A stretch of 21,203 bases of DNA from Phycisphaerales bacterium (GTDB taxonomy: Bacteria > Planctomycetota > Phycisphaerae > Phycisphaerales > UBA1924). Below, in pieces: positions 1 through 6,936 of this stretch; the first letter of the stretch is position 1; the number at the start of each line of letters is the position of its first letter. Both the position numbers and the translations under genes were made by a program. The stretch covers positions 1 through 21,203 of the forward strand of contig JARGNC010000025.1 of assembly GCA_029212425.1 (NCBI GenBank), written 5' to 3'. The notes beneath the pieces were generated by a model. That model ran no database searches. It saw only the letters and a program-made list of their open reading frames with translations, and was not told where the DNA came from.

Positions 1-95
1 TGGATTCCACGGAGTGCCGCGATCCCAGACAAAGCGGCAGCAATCCCATAAATCGCGACGATCCAACCAATCGTAATGCCATACTCGTCATCCAT
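1..95 (-). CDS. N-terminal part of a small membrane protein (cut by window edge)
   Basis: An open frame starts with ATG at 93-95 and runs off the left edge after 31 codons. The start is supported by a Shine-Dalgarno-like AAAGGAAT just upstream on the minus strand. The visible protein begins with a short acidic stretch (MDDEYG) and then turns hydrophobic (TIGWIVAIYGIAAALSG), which looks like an N-terminal transmembrane segment. It lies 30 bases after the cupin gene on the same strand, so the two are probably co-transcribed. Too little is visible to name a family. Confidence 0.6.
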   Translation of the reverse strand, partial: MDDEYGITIGWIVAIYGIAAALSGIAALRGI

Positions 96-125
96 CTGAT
101 TCCTTTCGTCAGCAACTTCTCCAAC

Positions 126-503
126 TCACGATCCAGGTACAGGTCCGCCGCAGTTCTGCTCGACAGGGACAACGCACAAGAACCGCAAAGATTCCCCCGA
201 ATCTGCATCAACCGTAAACTGATGCTCCTCATTCGCAGGCACATACAGCACATCACCCTCACGAATATCGTGCATCTTCCCCTCAAGCAGCACCTGTCCA
301 TTCCCGGCCACCACATACACCTCGTGCTCATAGTCATGGCTGTGCTTCGGTGTGTGCCCCCCCGCGACGACCTCAAATGAACGCAGTGCGAAGTTCGGCG
401 CCTTGTCCTCGCGTCCAACCATGATCGCCATCTTCGCCCCCGAAACGCCGGGCATGTTGACCTCGTTCATCGTCTCTTCGTGAATGTTGCGGATAAGTGC
501 CAA
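126..503 (-). CDS. Single-domain cupin protein
   Basis: A small beta-barrel cupin of 125 residues. Cupin motif 1 is seen as GGHTPKHSHDYEHE, with metal-ligand candidates His54, His56 and Glu61. Motif 2 is GDVLYVPANEEHQF, with His94. Such proteins bind a metal and act as small-molecule enzymes or sensors; the substrate cannot be read from the sequence. The frame is open up to 524, directly after an in-frame stop, but I chose the TTG at 501-503 because a perfect AAGGAG lies six bases before it. The TTG at 522-524 has no such site, and the ATG at 468-470 has only a weak GAAGAG and would remove residues before the conserved NMPGVSG region. It is followed 30 bases later by a membrane-protein start and is divergent from the hydrolase gene on the other side. 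Confidence 0.85.
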   Translation of the reverse strand: MALIRNIHEETMNEVNMPGVSGAKMAIMVGREDKAPNFALRSFEVVAGGHTPKHSHDYEHEVYVVAGNGQVLLEGKMHDIREGDVLYVPANEEHQFTVDADSGESLRFLCVVPVEQNCGGPVPGS

Positions 504-603
504 TCCAAACTCCTTGTGATCCAATCACCAAACATCGACATCCGTTGTTCGTGAAACCAACCCAATCGATTTCACTCAGAATCATGCCCGATCAGTCCAT
601 ACA

Positions 604-609
604 GATAAT
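604..609 (+). promoter_or_regulatory. Possible -10 element for a leaderless hydrolase transcript
   Basis: GATAAT ends seven bases before the ATG at 617, which would place the transcription start at or next to the start codon. No ribosome binding site precedes that ATG, which fits a leaderless mRNA. I see no convincing -35 hexamer at the right distance, so this is a weak call. Confidence 0.3.
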
Positions 610-616
610 ATACACC

Positions 617-1291
617 ATGACCACACCTCCCCCAACACAATCAGGCACGCCAACAGTCCAAGTTTTCCCCCTCGGCGACTTCCAAACCAACTGCCACATC
701 GTCACCGATGGCCCACCAGCACCCGGAAAGCACTGCTGGATCGTCGATTGCGGATACGAACCGCAACCACTCCTCGACGCTGTAGAACAACAACAACTCG
801 TCGTCGAGAAGATCCTCCTCACCCACGCCCACGCGGACCACATCGCGGGATTACTCGAAGCACGCTCGCGTTTCCCCGACGCCCCCCTCTACCTCCACCC
901 CGTCGAAGAATCTTGGCTCACCGATCCCATGCTCAACCTCTCCGCAGCGATCGGACTCTCCGTCACCGCACCATCCCTCGCAGGATACCTCAACCACGGC
1001 GACACCCTCACCCTCGACTCCCTCACCTTCACCGTCGCGCACACCCCCGGACATTCCCCCGGCAGCATCTCCCTGATCCACGAACCCTCCAACAATGCGC
1101 TCGTCGGAGACACACTCTTCCAAGGCTCCATCGGACGCACCGACTTCCCAGGATCAAGCTTCGAACAACTCGAATCCTCGATCAAACAACACCTGTACAC
1201 CCTCGACCCCCAAACCACCTGCTACCCAGGACACGGCCCAAAAACAACGGTTGGCCACGAAACCGTGACCAACCCGTTCGTTCGTCTGTAA
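617..1291 (+). CDS. Metallo-beta-lactamase-fold hydrolase, glyoxalase II-like
   Basis: A 224-residue protein of the metallo-beta-lactamase fold. The signature THAHADH (residues 69-75) gives His70, His72, Asp74 and His75. It is followed by HTPGH (His146), the bridging aspartate in VGDTLF (Asp165) and the last histidine in PGHG (His206). This is the full two-zinc site. The VGDTLFQGSIGRTD segment is typical of the hydroxyacylglutathione hydrolase (GloB/YcbL-like) branch, which hydrolyses thioesters; the C-terminal glutathione-binding domain of classical GloB is absent, so the exact substrate is unknown. An upstream in-frame ATG at 584 would add 11 residues that are not part of the domain. The chosen ATG lacks a Shine-Dalgarno sequence and sits just after a GATAAT. 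It is convergent with the DinB-like gene, 29 bases apart. Confidence 0.88.
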   Translation: MTTPPPTQSGTPTVQVFPLGDFQTNCHIVTDGPPAPGKHCWIVDCGYEPQPLLDAVEQQQLVVEKILLTHAHADHIAGLLEARSRFPDAPLYLHPVEESWLTDPMLNLSAAIGLSVTAPSLAGYLNHGDTLTLDSLTFTVAHTPGHSPGSISLIHEPSNNALVGDTLFQGSIGRTDFPGSSFEQLESSIKQHLYTLDPQTTCYPGHGPKTTVGHETVTNPFVRL

Positions 1292-1320
1292 CCTGAAAAC
1301 AGGACCCTACATCCAGTCAA

Positions 1321-1878
1321 TCACTCTGATGGCTGTACTTCCAGTGAAGGAAGTCCAACGCAGCGGCGCCACGCGCTCATCTGTCCCAAGTGGAACATGT
1401 AGTGCGAGTGGAGCATAAAGATCGCAAGCGACGCAGGCGTACCCATGAAGTCCACATGCCACCCCTCGCCCTCGAACGCTTTGCTGAGTGTCTCATCATC
1501 GCATGAGTTGATCATCTCGATCACCGCTTCATGCGCCTTCTTGAAGTACGCGAGCACCTCATCCATCGCAGGATAAATATCGCCATTGACATCGTCCTTG
1601 CAATCCACCCCGTGCTTGAACAGATCCTCCCACCCCTCAGGAATCGCAATCGCCGATCCATCCTTACCCATCAAATCAAAGATGTAGCTTGGATAAATCG
1701 AGAGGTGACCATAAATGAAACACGGATGGTTCGTATTGATCGCCTTCCCATCCGCCTGAGGCATCCGAGCGAAGTTCTCCGCGGTCACCCCAGTCAACAA
1801 CCCCTGAGCAAGATCCGCAGTCCGCGAAAGTGTTCGAGTGATCGCCTGTGCTTGTGTCGATGATGTTGTCGCGGTCAT
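1321..1878 (-). CDS. DinB-like four-helix metalloprotein
   Basis: A 185-residue protein of the DinB/YfiT-like four-helix-bundle superfamily. The family's metal ligands fit His58 (in HPCFIYGHLS) and the C-terminal HxxxHxGQ pattern (His159, His163 in HYMFHLGQ), followed by the usual tryptophan/arginine-rich helix end. Members are thiol-dependent S-transferases or of unknown function; despite the name, most are not DNA polymerases or known damage proteins. The start is firm: AAGGAG lies six bases before the ATG at 1876-1878. It follows the adenylyltransferase gene on the same strand after 79 bases, so co-transcription is possible. Confidence 0.82.
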   Translation of the reverse strand: MTATTSSTQAQAITRTLSRTADLAQGLLTGVTAENFARMPQADGKAINTNHPCFIYGHLSIYPSYIFDLMGKDGSAIAIPEGWEDLFKHGVDCKDDVNGDIYPAMDEVLAYFKKAHEAVIEMINSCDDETLSKAFEGEGWHVDFMGTPASLAIFMLHSHYMFHLGQMSAWRRCVGLPSLEVQPSE

Positions 1879-1957
1879 GTTCTTCTCCTTGGTTGTGTAT
1901 TCAACAGACTCTTGCCATTACCACAAGGCAGACAAGGCACTATTTCTAACCGTTCAG

Positions 1958-3016
1958 TCAGCTACCAATATAGCGGCTGTAAATCGCGCGAGCAACCCCC
2001 ACATCCGCCGTCCCATCCACAATCGCGCGGCCATCCGCAAAGCAGGTCAGCTCAAACACATCGCCGCCATGCTCAATCCGACCTCGGATCATGTAATCAT
2101 GCACCTCAAACTCGCCAGATTCCCCAAGTGACGCCCCGAGCTGCTCAAGGTCAATCATTCCCGCCCCCCCCGGCTTCACCTGCACCGCGTTCTGCCCGCA
2201 CAACGCCTGTGGAACGCTGCTCTGCGATTCCAAGAACGCAAACCGTACCAGACCACAGCACGGACACTCAGCGTCCTGAGCGGATGACAAGTCCACACGC
2301 GTGCGTGTCCCTTCCCACAGATCAAAGCTCAGCATCGACTCCATCACACGATCATGCTGACCCATCAGGATCTTCATCGCTTCCGCCGCCTGATAGCTAC
2401 CAATGATCGACGACACCGGCGCGAGCACCCCCGCCGTCTCACAGGTCGGCTGCGTTCCGGGTTTTGGAGGATTCGGTTCAATACACCGCAAACACGGCCC
2501 GCTCCCAGGAACAAACACCGCCGCCGATCCCCTCGACGCGATCGCCCCACCATACACATAAGGCACACCCAACTTCACCGAACAATCGTTGAGCAAAAAC
2601 CGAGTCTCAAAGTTGTCCGTCCCATCAATCAACACATCCGGAACCCGCCCCTCAGACTGCACCAACTCGAGCGCATTCTCTGCAGTAAAGTCCGCGATAT
2701 GCGCCACAACCTCAACCCCAGAGTTCACCGCGTTGAGCCGCGATTTCGCCGCCATCGCTTTGGGGCGCTTCTCCGTCGCATCCCTCTCGCAGTACAACGG
2801 CTGTCGATGCAGATTCGAAAGCTCCACCAGATCCCGATCAACAATCGTCACCTTTCCCACCCCAGCACGCACCAGCAAATCCGCCGAGACACACCCCAGC
2901 GCCCCCACGCCCACGATGAACGCGTGCGACTCCGCAAGCTTCGCCTGCCCCTCGCTCCCGACAAACTCCACCCGCTGTTGTCTCGCATGCCGTTCTGTAG
3001 GTATCTGATTGCTCAC
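1958..3016 (-). CDS. ThiF/MoeB-type E1-like adenylyltransferase
   Basis: A 352-residue enzyme of the E1-like family that adenylates the C-terminal glycine of a ubiquitin-like sulfur carrier (ThiS or MoaD). The glycine-rich nucleotide loop is GVGALG (36-41), with Asp60, Arg71 in NLHRQ, Lys87 and the Mg-binding DGTDN (131-135). Two zinc pairs are visible: CLRC (175-178) and CPCC (251-254). Cys192 in TCETAGVLAP matches the sulfur-transferring cysteine. The C-terminal 60 residues end in a FADGRAI...YIGS segment that also occurs at the end of ThiF/MoeB proteins of other bacteria. ThiF and MoeB cannot be separated here because no carrier gene lies nearby. The start is GTG with no clear ribosome binding site; the divergent GNAT gene starts only 32 bases away. 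Confidence 0.9.
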   Translation of the reverse strand: MSNQIPTERHARQQRVEFVGSEGQAKLAESHAFIVGVGALGCVSADLLVRAGVGKVTIVDRDLVELSNLHRQPLYCERDATEKRPKAMAAKSRLNAVNSGVEVVAHIADFTAENALELVQSEGRVPDVLIDGTDNFETRFLLNDCSVKLGVPYVYGGAIASRGSAAVFVPGSGPCLRCIEPNPPKPGTQPTCETAGVLAPVSSIIGSYQAAEAMKILMGQHDRVMESMLSFDLWEGTRTRVDLSSAQDAECPCCGLVRFAFLESQSSVPQALCGQNAVQVKPGGAGMIDLEQLGASLGESGEFEVHDYMIRGRIEHGGDVFELTCFADGRAIVDGTADVGVARAIYSRYIGS

Positions 3017-3048
3017 ACCAAAGGATATGAATCGGATATGCTCCGCGT

Positions 3049-3717
3049 ATGACCCATTGTGCTTCAGAGAACAACTTTCCCGCCGTAGGCCTCGACTGGA
3101 CCGCCCCCCAGCCCCTCCGCTGCGAGCTTGAAACCGAACGCCTCATCATCCGCGCCTACCGCCTCGGAGACACCGAGGATGTCTACAACGCGATCAACGA
3201 CTCCCGCGACGACCACCTCCTCCCATGGATGCCGTGGGCCAAGGACAACCACACCACCCTCGAATCCACCACCAAATACATCTGCGAGCAGATGCTCTCG
3301 CTCGCCAATCCCGACACCTTCAACAATGTCGGCACCGGGATCTTCGATAAAGCCACAGGCCGATTCCTCGGCGGATCAGGTGTCCACGATGTCCGCAAAG
3401 ACACCGCCTCCTGCGAAACCGGTTACTGGATCCGCAAAGACGCGATCGGGAACGGATACGCAAGAGAAGCCTGCGCCCGCACCATCTCATGGGCGCTCGC
3501 ACCCCAAGCGACCGGAGGCTTGGGTCTGCAGAAGGTCCGCATCTACTGCTCCTCCGCAAACACGCACTCCGCGAACCTCATCGAGCAGCTCAAGGTCAAA
3601 AAAGAAGTCCACCAACGCAACGACTACTGCATCGACACCATCGGCCCAACCGACCGACTCGGCTGGGGAATCATGCACGACGAATGGGATTGCATCAACC
3701 ACCGCTCAATCCAGTAA
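3049..3717 (+). CDS. GNAT-family N-acetyltransferase, RimJ/RimL-like
   Basis: A 222-residue GNAT acetyltransferase. It opens the domain with the typical ETERLIIRAYRLGD strand (about 28-41), has GYWIRKDAIGNGYAREA (125-141) as the acetyl-CoA pyrophosphate-binding strand and helix, and a later NTHSANLIEQL (171-181) that matches the N..S...l helix of this family. RimJ/RimL-type members acetylate protein N-termini or small amines; the substrate is not visible. The final 30 residues, with WGIMHDEWD, resemble the usual C-terminal strand. The start at 3049 has no clear Shine-Dalgarno sequence. Its promoter would have to overlap the start of the divergent adenylyltransferase gene. Confidence 0.83.
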   Translation: MTHCASENNFPAVGLDWTAPQPLRCELETERLIIRAYRLGDTEDVYNAINDSRDDHLLPWMPWAKDNHTTLESTTKYICEQMLSLANPDTFNNVGTGIFDKATGRFLGGSGVHDVRKDTASCETGYWIRKDAIGNGYAREACARTISWALAPQATGGLGLQKVRIYCSSANTHSANLIEQLKVKKEVHQRNDYCIDTIGPTDRLGWGIMHDEWDCINHRSIQ

Positions 3718-3733
3718 TCATTAAATGTCGAAC

Positions 3734-3761
3734 AAAAAAACCCGGAGACACGCTCCGGGTT
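3734..3761 (-). terminator. Rho-independent terminator of the rpsL-rpsG operon
   Basis: On the minus strand a nine-pair stem (AACCCGGAG with CTCCGGGTT, loop of five) runs directly into a run of seven T, two of which pair in the stem. It begins 27 bases after the rpsG stop codon. On the plus strand the same hairpin is not followed by a T run, so it is not a good terminator for the GNAT gene. Confidence 0.9.
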
Positions 3762-3787
3762 CTTGAGAGATTCTTGAATGGATCGGT

Positions 3788-4285
3788 TTAGCGAGCGAAG
3801 TGAGCAAACGCCTTGTTCGCTTCAGCCATGCGGTGGACCTGATCGCGGGTCGTCATCGCTTTGCCTTCGCCGCGAGATGCTGCCCAGAGTTCATCCGCAA
3901 GCTTCTCGTGCATCGGACGCCCCTTCTCGGAGCGTGCAGCAGCGATGATCCAGCGGAACGAGAGCGATTGCTGACGACCTGGCTTCACCTGCATCGGAAC
4001 CTGGTAGTTTGCACCACCGATTCGCTTCGAGCGGACTTCAACATAAGGCTTCACATTCTCAACTGCACGACGGAAGACCTGGATACCTGTTTCGCAGCCT
4101 TCAACAGCGTCAGGGTACTTCTTCAAACGATCGTCCATCACATCGATCGCGTCGTATACAACGCGGAGTGCCGCGGTCTTGCGACCAGAGAACATGATGC
4201 AGTTGGTGAACTTTGCCAGAACCTTGTCATTGAACTTTGGATCTGGACGGAGTTGTGCTTCTGAGTTGGTAATACGACCTGCCAT
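3788..4285 (-). CDS. rpsG: 30S ribosomal protein S7 (uS7)
   Basis: A 165-residue uS7, slightly longer than the usual 156. It nucleates assembly of the 3' domain of 16S rRNA and lies at the E-site side of the head. Recognisable segments are MFSGRKTAA, GGANYQVPMQV, and FRWIIAAAR...KGRPMHEKLADEL, ending in a basic helix (VHRMAEANKAFAHFAR). The ATG at 4283-4285 has AAAGGAG eight bases before it. It follows rpsL after 118 bases with a hairpin in the gap. Downstream is a strong terminator and then an unrelated gene, so the usual fusA and tuf partners are missing here. Confidence 0.97.
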   Translation of the reverse strand: MAGRITNSEAQLRPDPKFNDKVLAKFTNCIMFSGRKTAALRVVYDAIDVMDDRLKKYPDAVEGCETGIQVFRRAVENVKPYVEVRSKRIGGANYQVPMQVKPGRQQSLSFRWIIAAARSEKGRPMHEKLADELWAASRGEGKAMTTRDQVHRMAEANKAFAHFAR

Positions 4286-4309
4286 GGGTCATCTCCTTTA
4301 GGCTCATCT

Positions 4310-4328
4310 GTTCTGACCAAATCAGAAC
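4310..4328 (-). other. Hairpin in the rpsL-rpsG intercistronic region
   Basis: A perfect seven-pair inverted repeat (GTTCTGA / TCAGAAC, loop of five) lies about 20 bases upstream of the rpsG ribosome binding site, in the transcribed gap after rpsL. In E. coli the corresponding gap carries the S7 autoregulatory site, so a similar role is possible, but I see no sequence match that proves it. Confidence 0.45.
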
Positions 4329-4403
4329 GCTGTTCACCCCGGCGCTGAGATTGCCCGGGATTACTTGCCTGCACCATCACGCTGACGATGCATGGTTGGT
4401 TTG

Positions 4404-4775
4404 TTACTTGCCCTTCTTCGCGCCGTACTTCGAACGCCCCTGCTTGCGATCATCGACACCAAGGGTATCGAGCGCACCACGGACGATGTGGTAACGAACA
4501 CCGGGAAGGTCACGGACGCGACCGCCGCGGACGAGCACGATCGAGTGCTCTTGAAGGTTGTGGCCTTCACCACCGATGTACGCGGTCACTTCTTTACCAT
4601 TCGACAAACGAACACGAGCGATCTTCCGAAGCGCAGAGTTCGGCTTCTTCGGAGTCGTTGTCTTCACAGTCAGACACACGCCGCGACGCTGCGGGCTATT
4701 CTCAAGGTCACGGACCTTCGACTTCATCTTCGGTGTCTTGCGTGGTTTGCGTACGAGCTGATTAATGGTCGGCAT
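4404..4775 (-). CDS. rpsL: 30S ribosomal protein S12 (uS12)
   Basis: A 123-residue uS12, the normal length. It lies at the decoding centre and controls accuracy. MPTINQLVRKPRK at the N terminus, TPKKPNSALRK and GRVRDLPGVRYH are diagnostic. The lysine in PKKPNS is the unmutated state, so no streptomycin-resistance change is seen there. The aspartate in VRDLPGV is the residue methylthiolated in E. coli. The frame is open further upstream, but the conserved start is the ATG at 4773-4775; an AGGA lies about 11 bases upstream. It is the first gene of the pair, with a promoter about 90 bases ahead. Confidence 0.97.
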   Translation of the reverse strand: MPTINQLVRKPRKTPKMKSKVRDLENSPQRRGVCLTVKTTTPKKPNSALRKIARVRLSNGKEVTAYIGGEGHNLQEHSIVLVRGGRVRDLPGVRYHIVRGALDTLGVDDRKQGRSKYGAKKGK

Positions 4776-4862
4776 AGATCTAAATCCTGACCTGAAGGTG
4801 GTCTCTCCAAACCCTGTCCCAAAGCAAACACCGCGCCTGCCCAGGATCAAAGTCGGGTCTGT

Positions 4863-4890
4863 AGTGTAGCACCCCCGCCGCCCAAGGCAA
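4863..4890 (-). promoter_or_regulatory. Sigma-70-type promoter for rpsL-rpsG
   Basis: On the minus strand TTGCCT (4885-4890) and TACACT (4863-4868) are spaced by 16 bases. The -10 is preceded by TGC, which makes an extended -10. This predicts an rpsL leader of about 80 bases. It is the best-looking promoter in the window's left half, as expected for a ribosomal operon. Confidence 0.65.
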
Positions 4891-4969
4891 GAATCACCCC
4901 CTACCATCGCCCAACGACCACCCAACACCCCCCAATTTTCAACCACTTTCCTTCCCAGAGCACCAAAAG

Positions 4970-5314
4970 ATGACCCCAGATTCCACCCCAGACCCCCAAA
5001 TCGACCCCACAGGGATCACCGTTTACGAGTTCCAAGAACTCATCAGGGACCGCTACTTCGCCTCCGACAACGCCCGAGGCACCGCTGGCACCTTCCTTTA
5101 CCTCACAGAAGAGTTCGGAGAACTCGCCACCGCGCTGGCAAATAACAACCGAAAGGACAAACCACCCACCCAAGCCGAACGCGACAACCTCGAAGAAGAG
5201 TTCGCCGATGTCCTCGCATGGCTTGCCACCCTCGCAAACATCAACAAAGTTGACCTTGCCCAAACCCTCATCAAGTACACAGACTTCTCAAGAGTCCAAG
5301 GCATCAAAGACTAA
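4970..5314 (+). CDS. MazG-like nucleotide pyrophosphohydrolase
   Basis: A compact 114-residue single-domain member of the MazG/all-alpha NTP pyrophosphohydrolase family, which cleaves (d)NTPs or related nucleotides to the monophosphate and pyrophosphate for pool cleaning. The metal-binding ExxE...ExxD pattern is seen as EEFGE (47-51) and EEFAD (76-80), followed by a hydrophobic helix VLAWLATLANINKVDL typical of the fold. The proline/aspartate-rich first 15 residues look disordered. The ATG has no clear Shine-Dalgarno sequence; the upstream 194 bases are shared with the divergent rpsL promoter. It is convergent with the phosphatase gene, 23 bases apart. Confidence 0.83.
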   Translation: MTPDSTPDPQIDPTGITVYEFQELIRDRYFASDNARGTAGTFLYLTEEFGELATALANNNRKDKPPTQAERDNLEEEFADVLAWLATLANINKVDLAQTLIKYTDFSRVQGIKD

Positions 5315-5337
5315 CACCGAAGTGCGGCTTTCCTGAT

Positions 5338-6834
5338 CTACGAAACCACAGGCTCCGCGACCGATTGGCCATCAAGATCCTCATCAGCAACCGCCTCAGA
5401 AGCAGCAGTCCCTGATGTTGTACGGATCGGACGGAAGATTTCAATCGCCAGCGTGTCATCATCCGGCGGCACCCCACCACGATGCGACGCGACCTCGCGG
5501 AGAATCCGCTCCGACCACATCCCATACCCATGTTCAGCATCATCTGCTCCAAGCGGATGCGACGACGCAAGAATCCGACGCAGCCCCTCGATGTTGAGCA
5601 TGCTGCCCTCAACCGACCGCGCCTCAATCGCGCCATCCGTATACGCGATCAGCGTATCACCAGGACCAAACTCAACCTCCGTCTGGAACGGATCAAAGTC
5701 CTTGTCTTTGCACGCACCAAGCATAAAAGTTGTTGCCTCAAGATCACGGATCGAACCATCTACCCCACGCAAGAAGGAAGGCGGATGACCACCTGATGCA
5801 TACTCCAGCAGGTTCTTCGAAGCATTCACGCGGAAACACACCGCTGTCGCAAAGATCGAATGCTTCGAAAGCGTCAGGTTGATGTATCGGTTCAGATGAC
5901 TCAGCACCTCTCCTGGAGAAATCTCAGGCTGCTCCGCAAAACGAAGATCAAGCTCCCCATGCAAGCGGTTCACAGTGAGCGCCGCTGGAATCCCATGCCC
6001 CGTTACATCAATCACCGCGACCGACAGCGTTTCATTTCCCTCGCTGTCCTTATTCGAATACCGCGCGAACAAATAATCCCCGCCAATCTGCCGCATCGGT
6101 TCATACCGATACACAAACTGCACAGGTCCCGTTGTATTGGGAGGGGGAAACAACGCTTCGTGGATCTGCCGAGCGTACGCGAGCTCCTGCCGAAGCATCC
6201 CATACCGATGGTTCAAGAACCGGTTGGTCGATTTCTGGATGCGCTGGTTATGACGAATCCCGGAGATAAACACCGCCGGCGTCATAAACGCCGCGTTGAT
6301 CACTCCAAAGACCAACGATTTGCTCACAGAATCACCCTCGAATACAAAGTGACTCAGCGTACTCAATCCCACCAAACTCACCAACGGGATCAGCGCCTGA
6401 CGAACCGTCCAAGGGAACACACAGCACGCAACAAAGTGCGAGGTCACATACACCCACGCCCCATACCCAAACGATGGATCAATCGCACGGAGCGAGACCG
6501 CCATCAACCCGTCCACGATAATCAATCCAAGTGACAAACGGATCACGCGTTTATCGCTCACCCGCTTCTCGATCACCATCACCAGCACCGCGGCATACAC
6601 CACGATCCATGCGCCATTGGCCAAAATAAACATCGCCTTGGTCGCGCCGCTGGTAAAGATATTGGTAATCTCAGAACCCCGCACCATCATCACAATGACG
6701 AAGAGGAACGAGATCAACCCAAGCCCGCCCCAGATTGAGATAAACCAAATCAATCGCTTGCGAAGCAACTGACTCGTTTCTTGATGGAACGATCGACGAA
6801 ACTCGGTGGTTTCAATACTGCCGGACTTAGACAA
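5338..6834 (-). CDS. Membrane-bound SpoIIE/RsbU-type PP2C serine phosphatase (copy 1)
   Basis: A 498-residue membrane protein. About six transmembrane helices (roughly 28-51, 66-88, 98-116, 126-144, 146-164, 173-193) are followed by a signalling helix (RYGMLRQELAYARQIHEALFP) and a PP2C phosphatase domain (about 239-469). Metal-binding motifs are GGDY (Asp253), DVTGHG (Asp276), YTDG (Asp400) and PDDDT (458-460), all intact. Such enzymes usually dephosphorylate anti-anti-sigma factors (STAS proteins) and so release a sigma factor; no such partner lies in the window. A 28-residue acidic tail follows the domain. The frame is open to 6867, but AAAGGA lies six bases before the TTG at 6832-6834, so I prefer that start. 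It follows its paralogue by 102 bases. Confidence 0.9.
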   Translation of the reverse strand: MSKSGSIETTEFRRSFHQETSQLLRKRLIWFISIWGGLGLISFLFVIVMMVRGSEITNIFTSGATKAMFILANGAWIVVYAAVLVMVIEKRVSDKRVIRLSLGLIIVDGLMAVSLRAIDPSFGYGAWVYVTSHFVACCVFPWTVRQALIPLVSLVGLSTLSHFVFEGDSVSKSLVFGVINAAFMTPAVFISGIRHNQRIQKSTNRFLNHRYGMLRQELAYARQIHEALFPPPNTTGPVQFVYRYEPMRQIGGDYLFARYSNKDSEGNETLSVAVIDVTGHGIPAALTVNRLHGELDLRFAEQPEISPGEVLSHLNRYINLTLSKHSIFATAVCFRVNASKNLLEYASGGHPPSFLRGVDGSIRDLEATTFMLGACKDKDFDPFQTEVEFGPGDTLIAYTDGAIEARSVEGSMLNIEGLRRILASSHPLGADDAEHGYGMWSERILREVASHRGGVPPDDDTLAIEIFRPIRTTSGTAASEAVADEDLDGQSVAEPVVS

Positions 6835-6936
6835 ACCCAATCCTTTCAACACCGAAACCCAAACCAAAGAACCGAATCAACAGGCCAGATCTTCAAGCCA
6901 GATCAAAAAGCACCACACCCATTAACCGAGAGATCA

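Noticed and set aside
1294..1305. CCTG-AAAA-CAGG hairpin between the convergent hydrolase and DinB-like genes
   Set aside because: A four-pair stem without a T run is too weak to call a terminator.
3739..3761. The hairpin after the GNAT gene read as its terminator on the plus strand
   Set aside because: No T run follows on the plus strand; the T run is on the minus side, so it belongs to rpsG.
6884..6904. Direct repeat GCCAGATC twice with five bases between, in the gap between the two phosphatase genes
   Set aside because: Only eight bases long, with no further copies seen and no promoter next to it; it could be chance.
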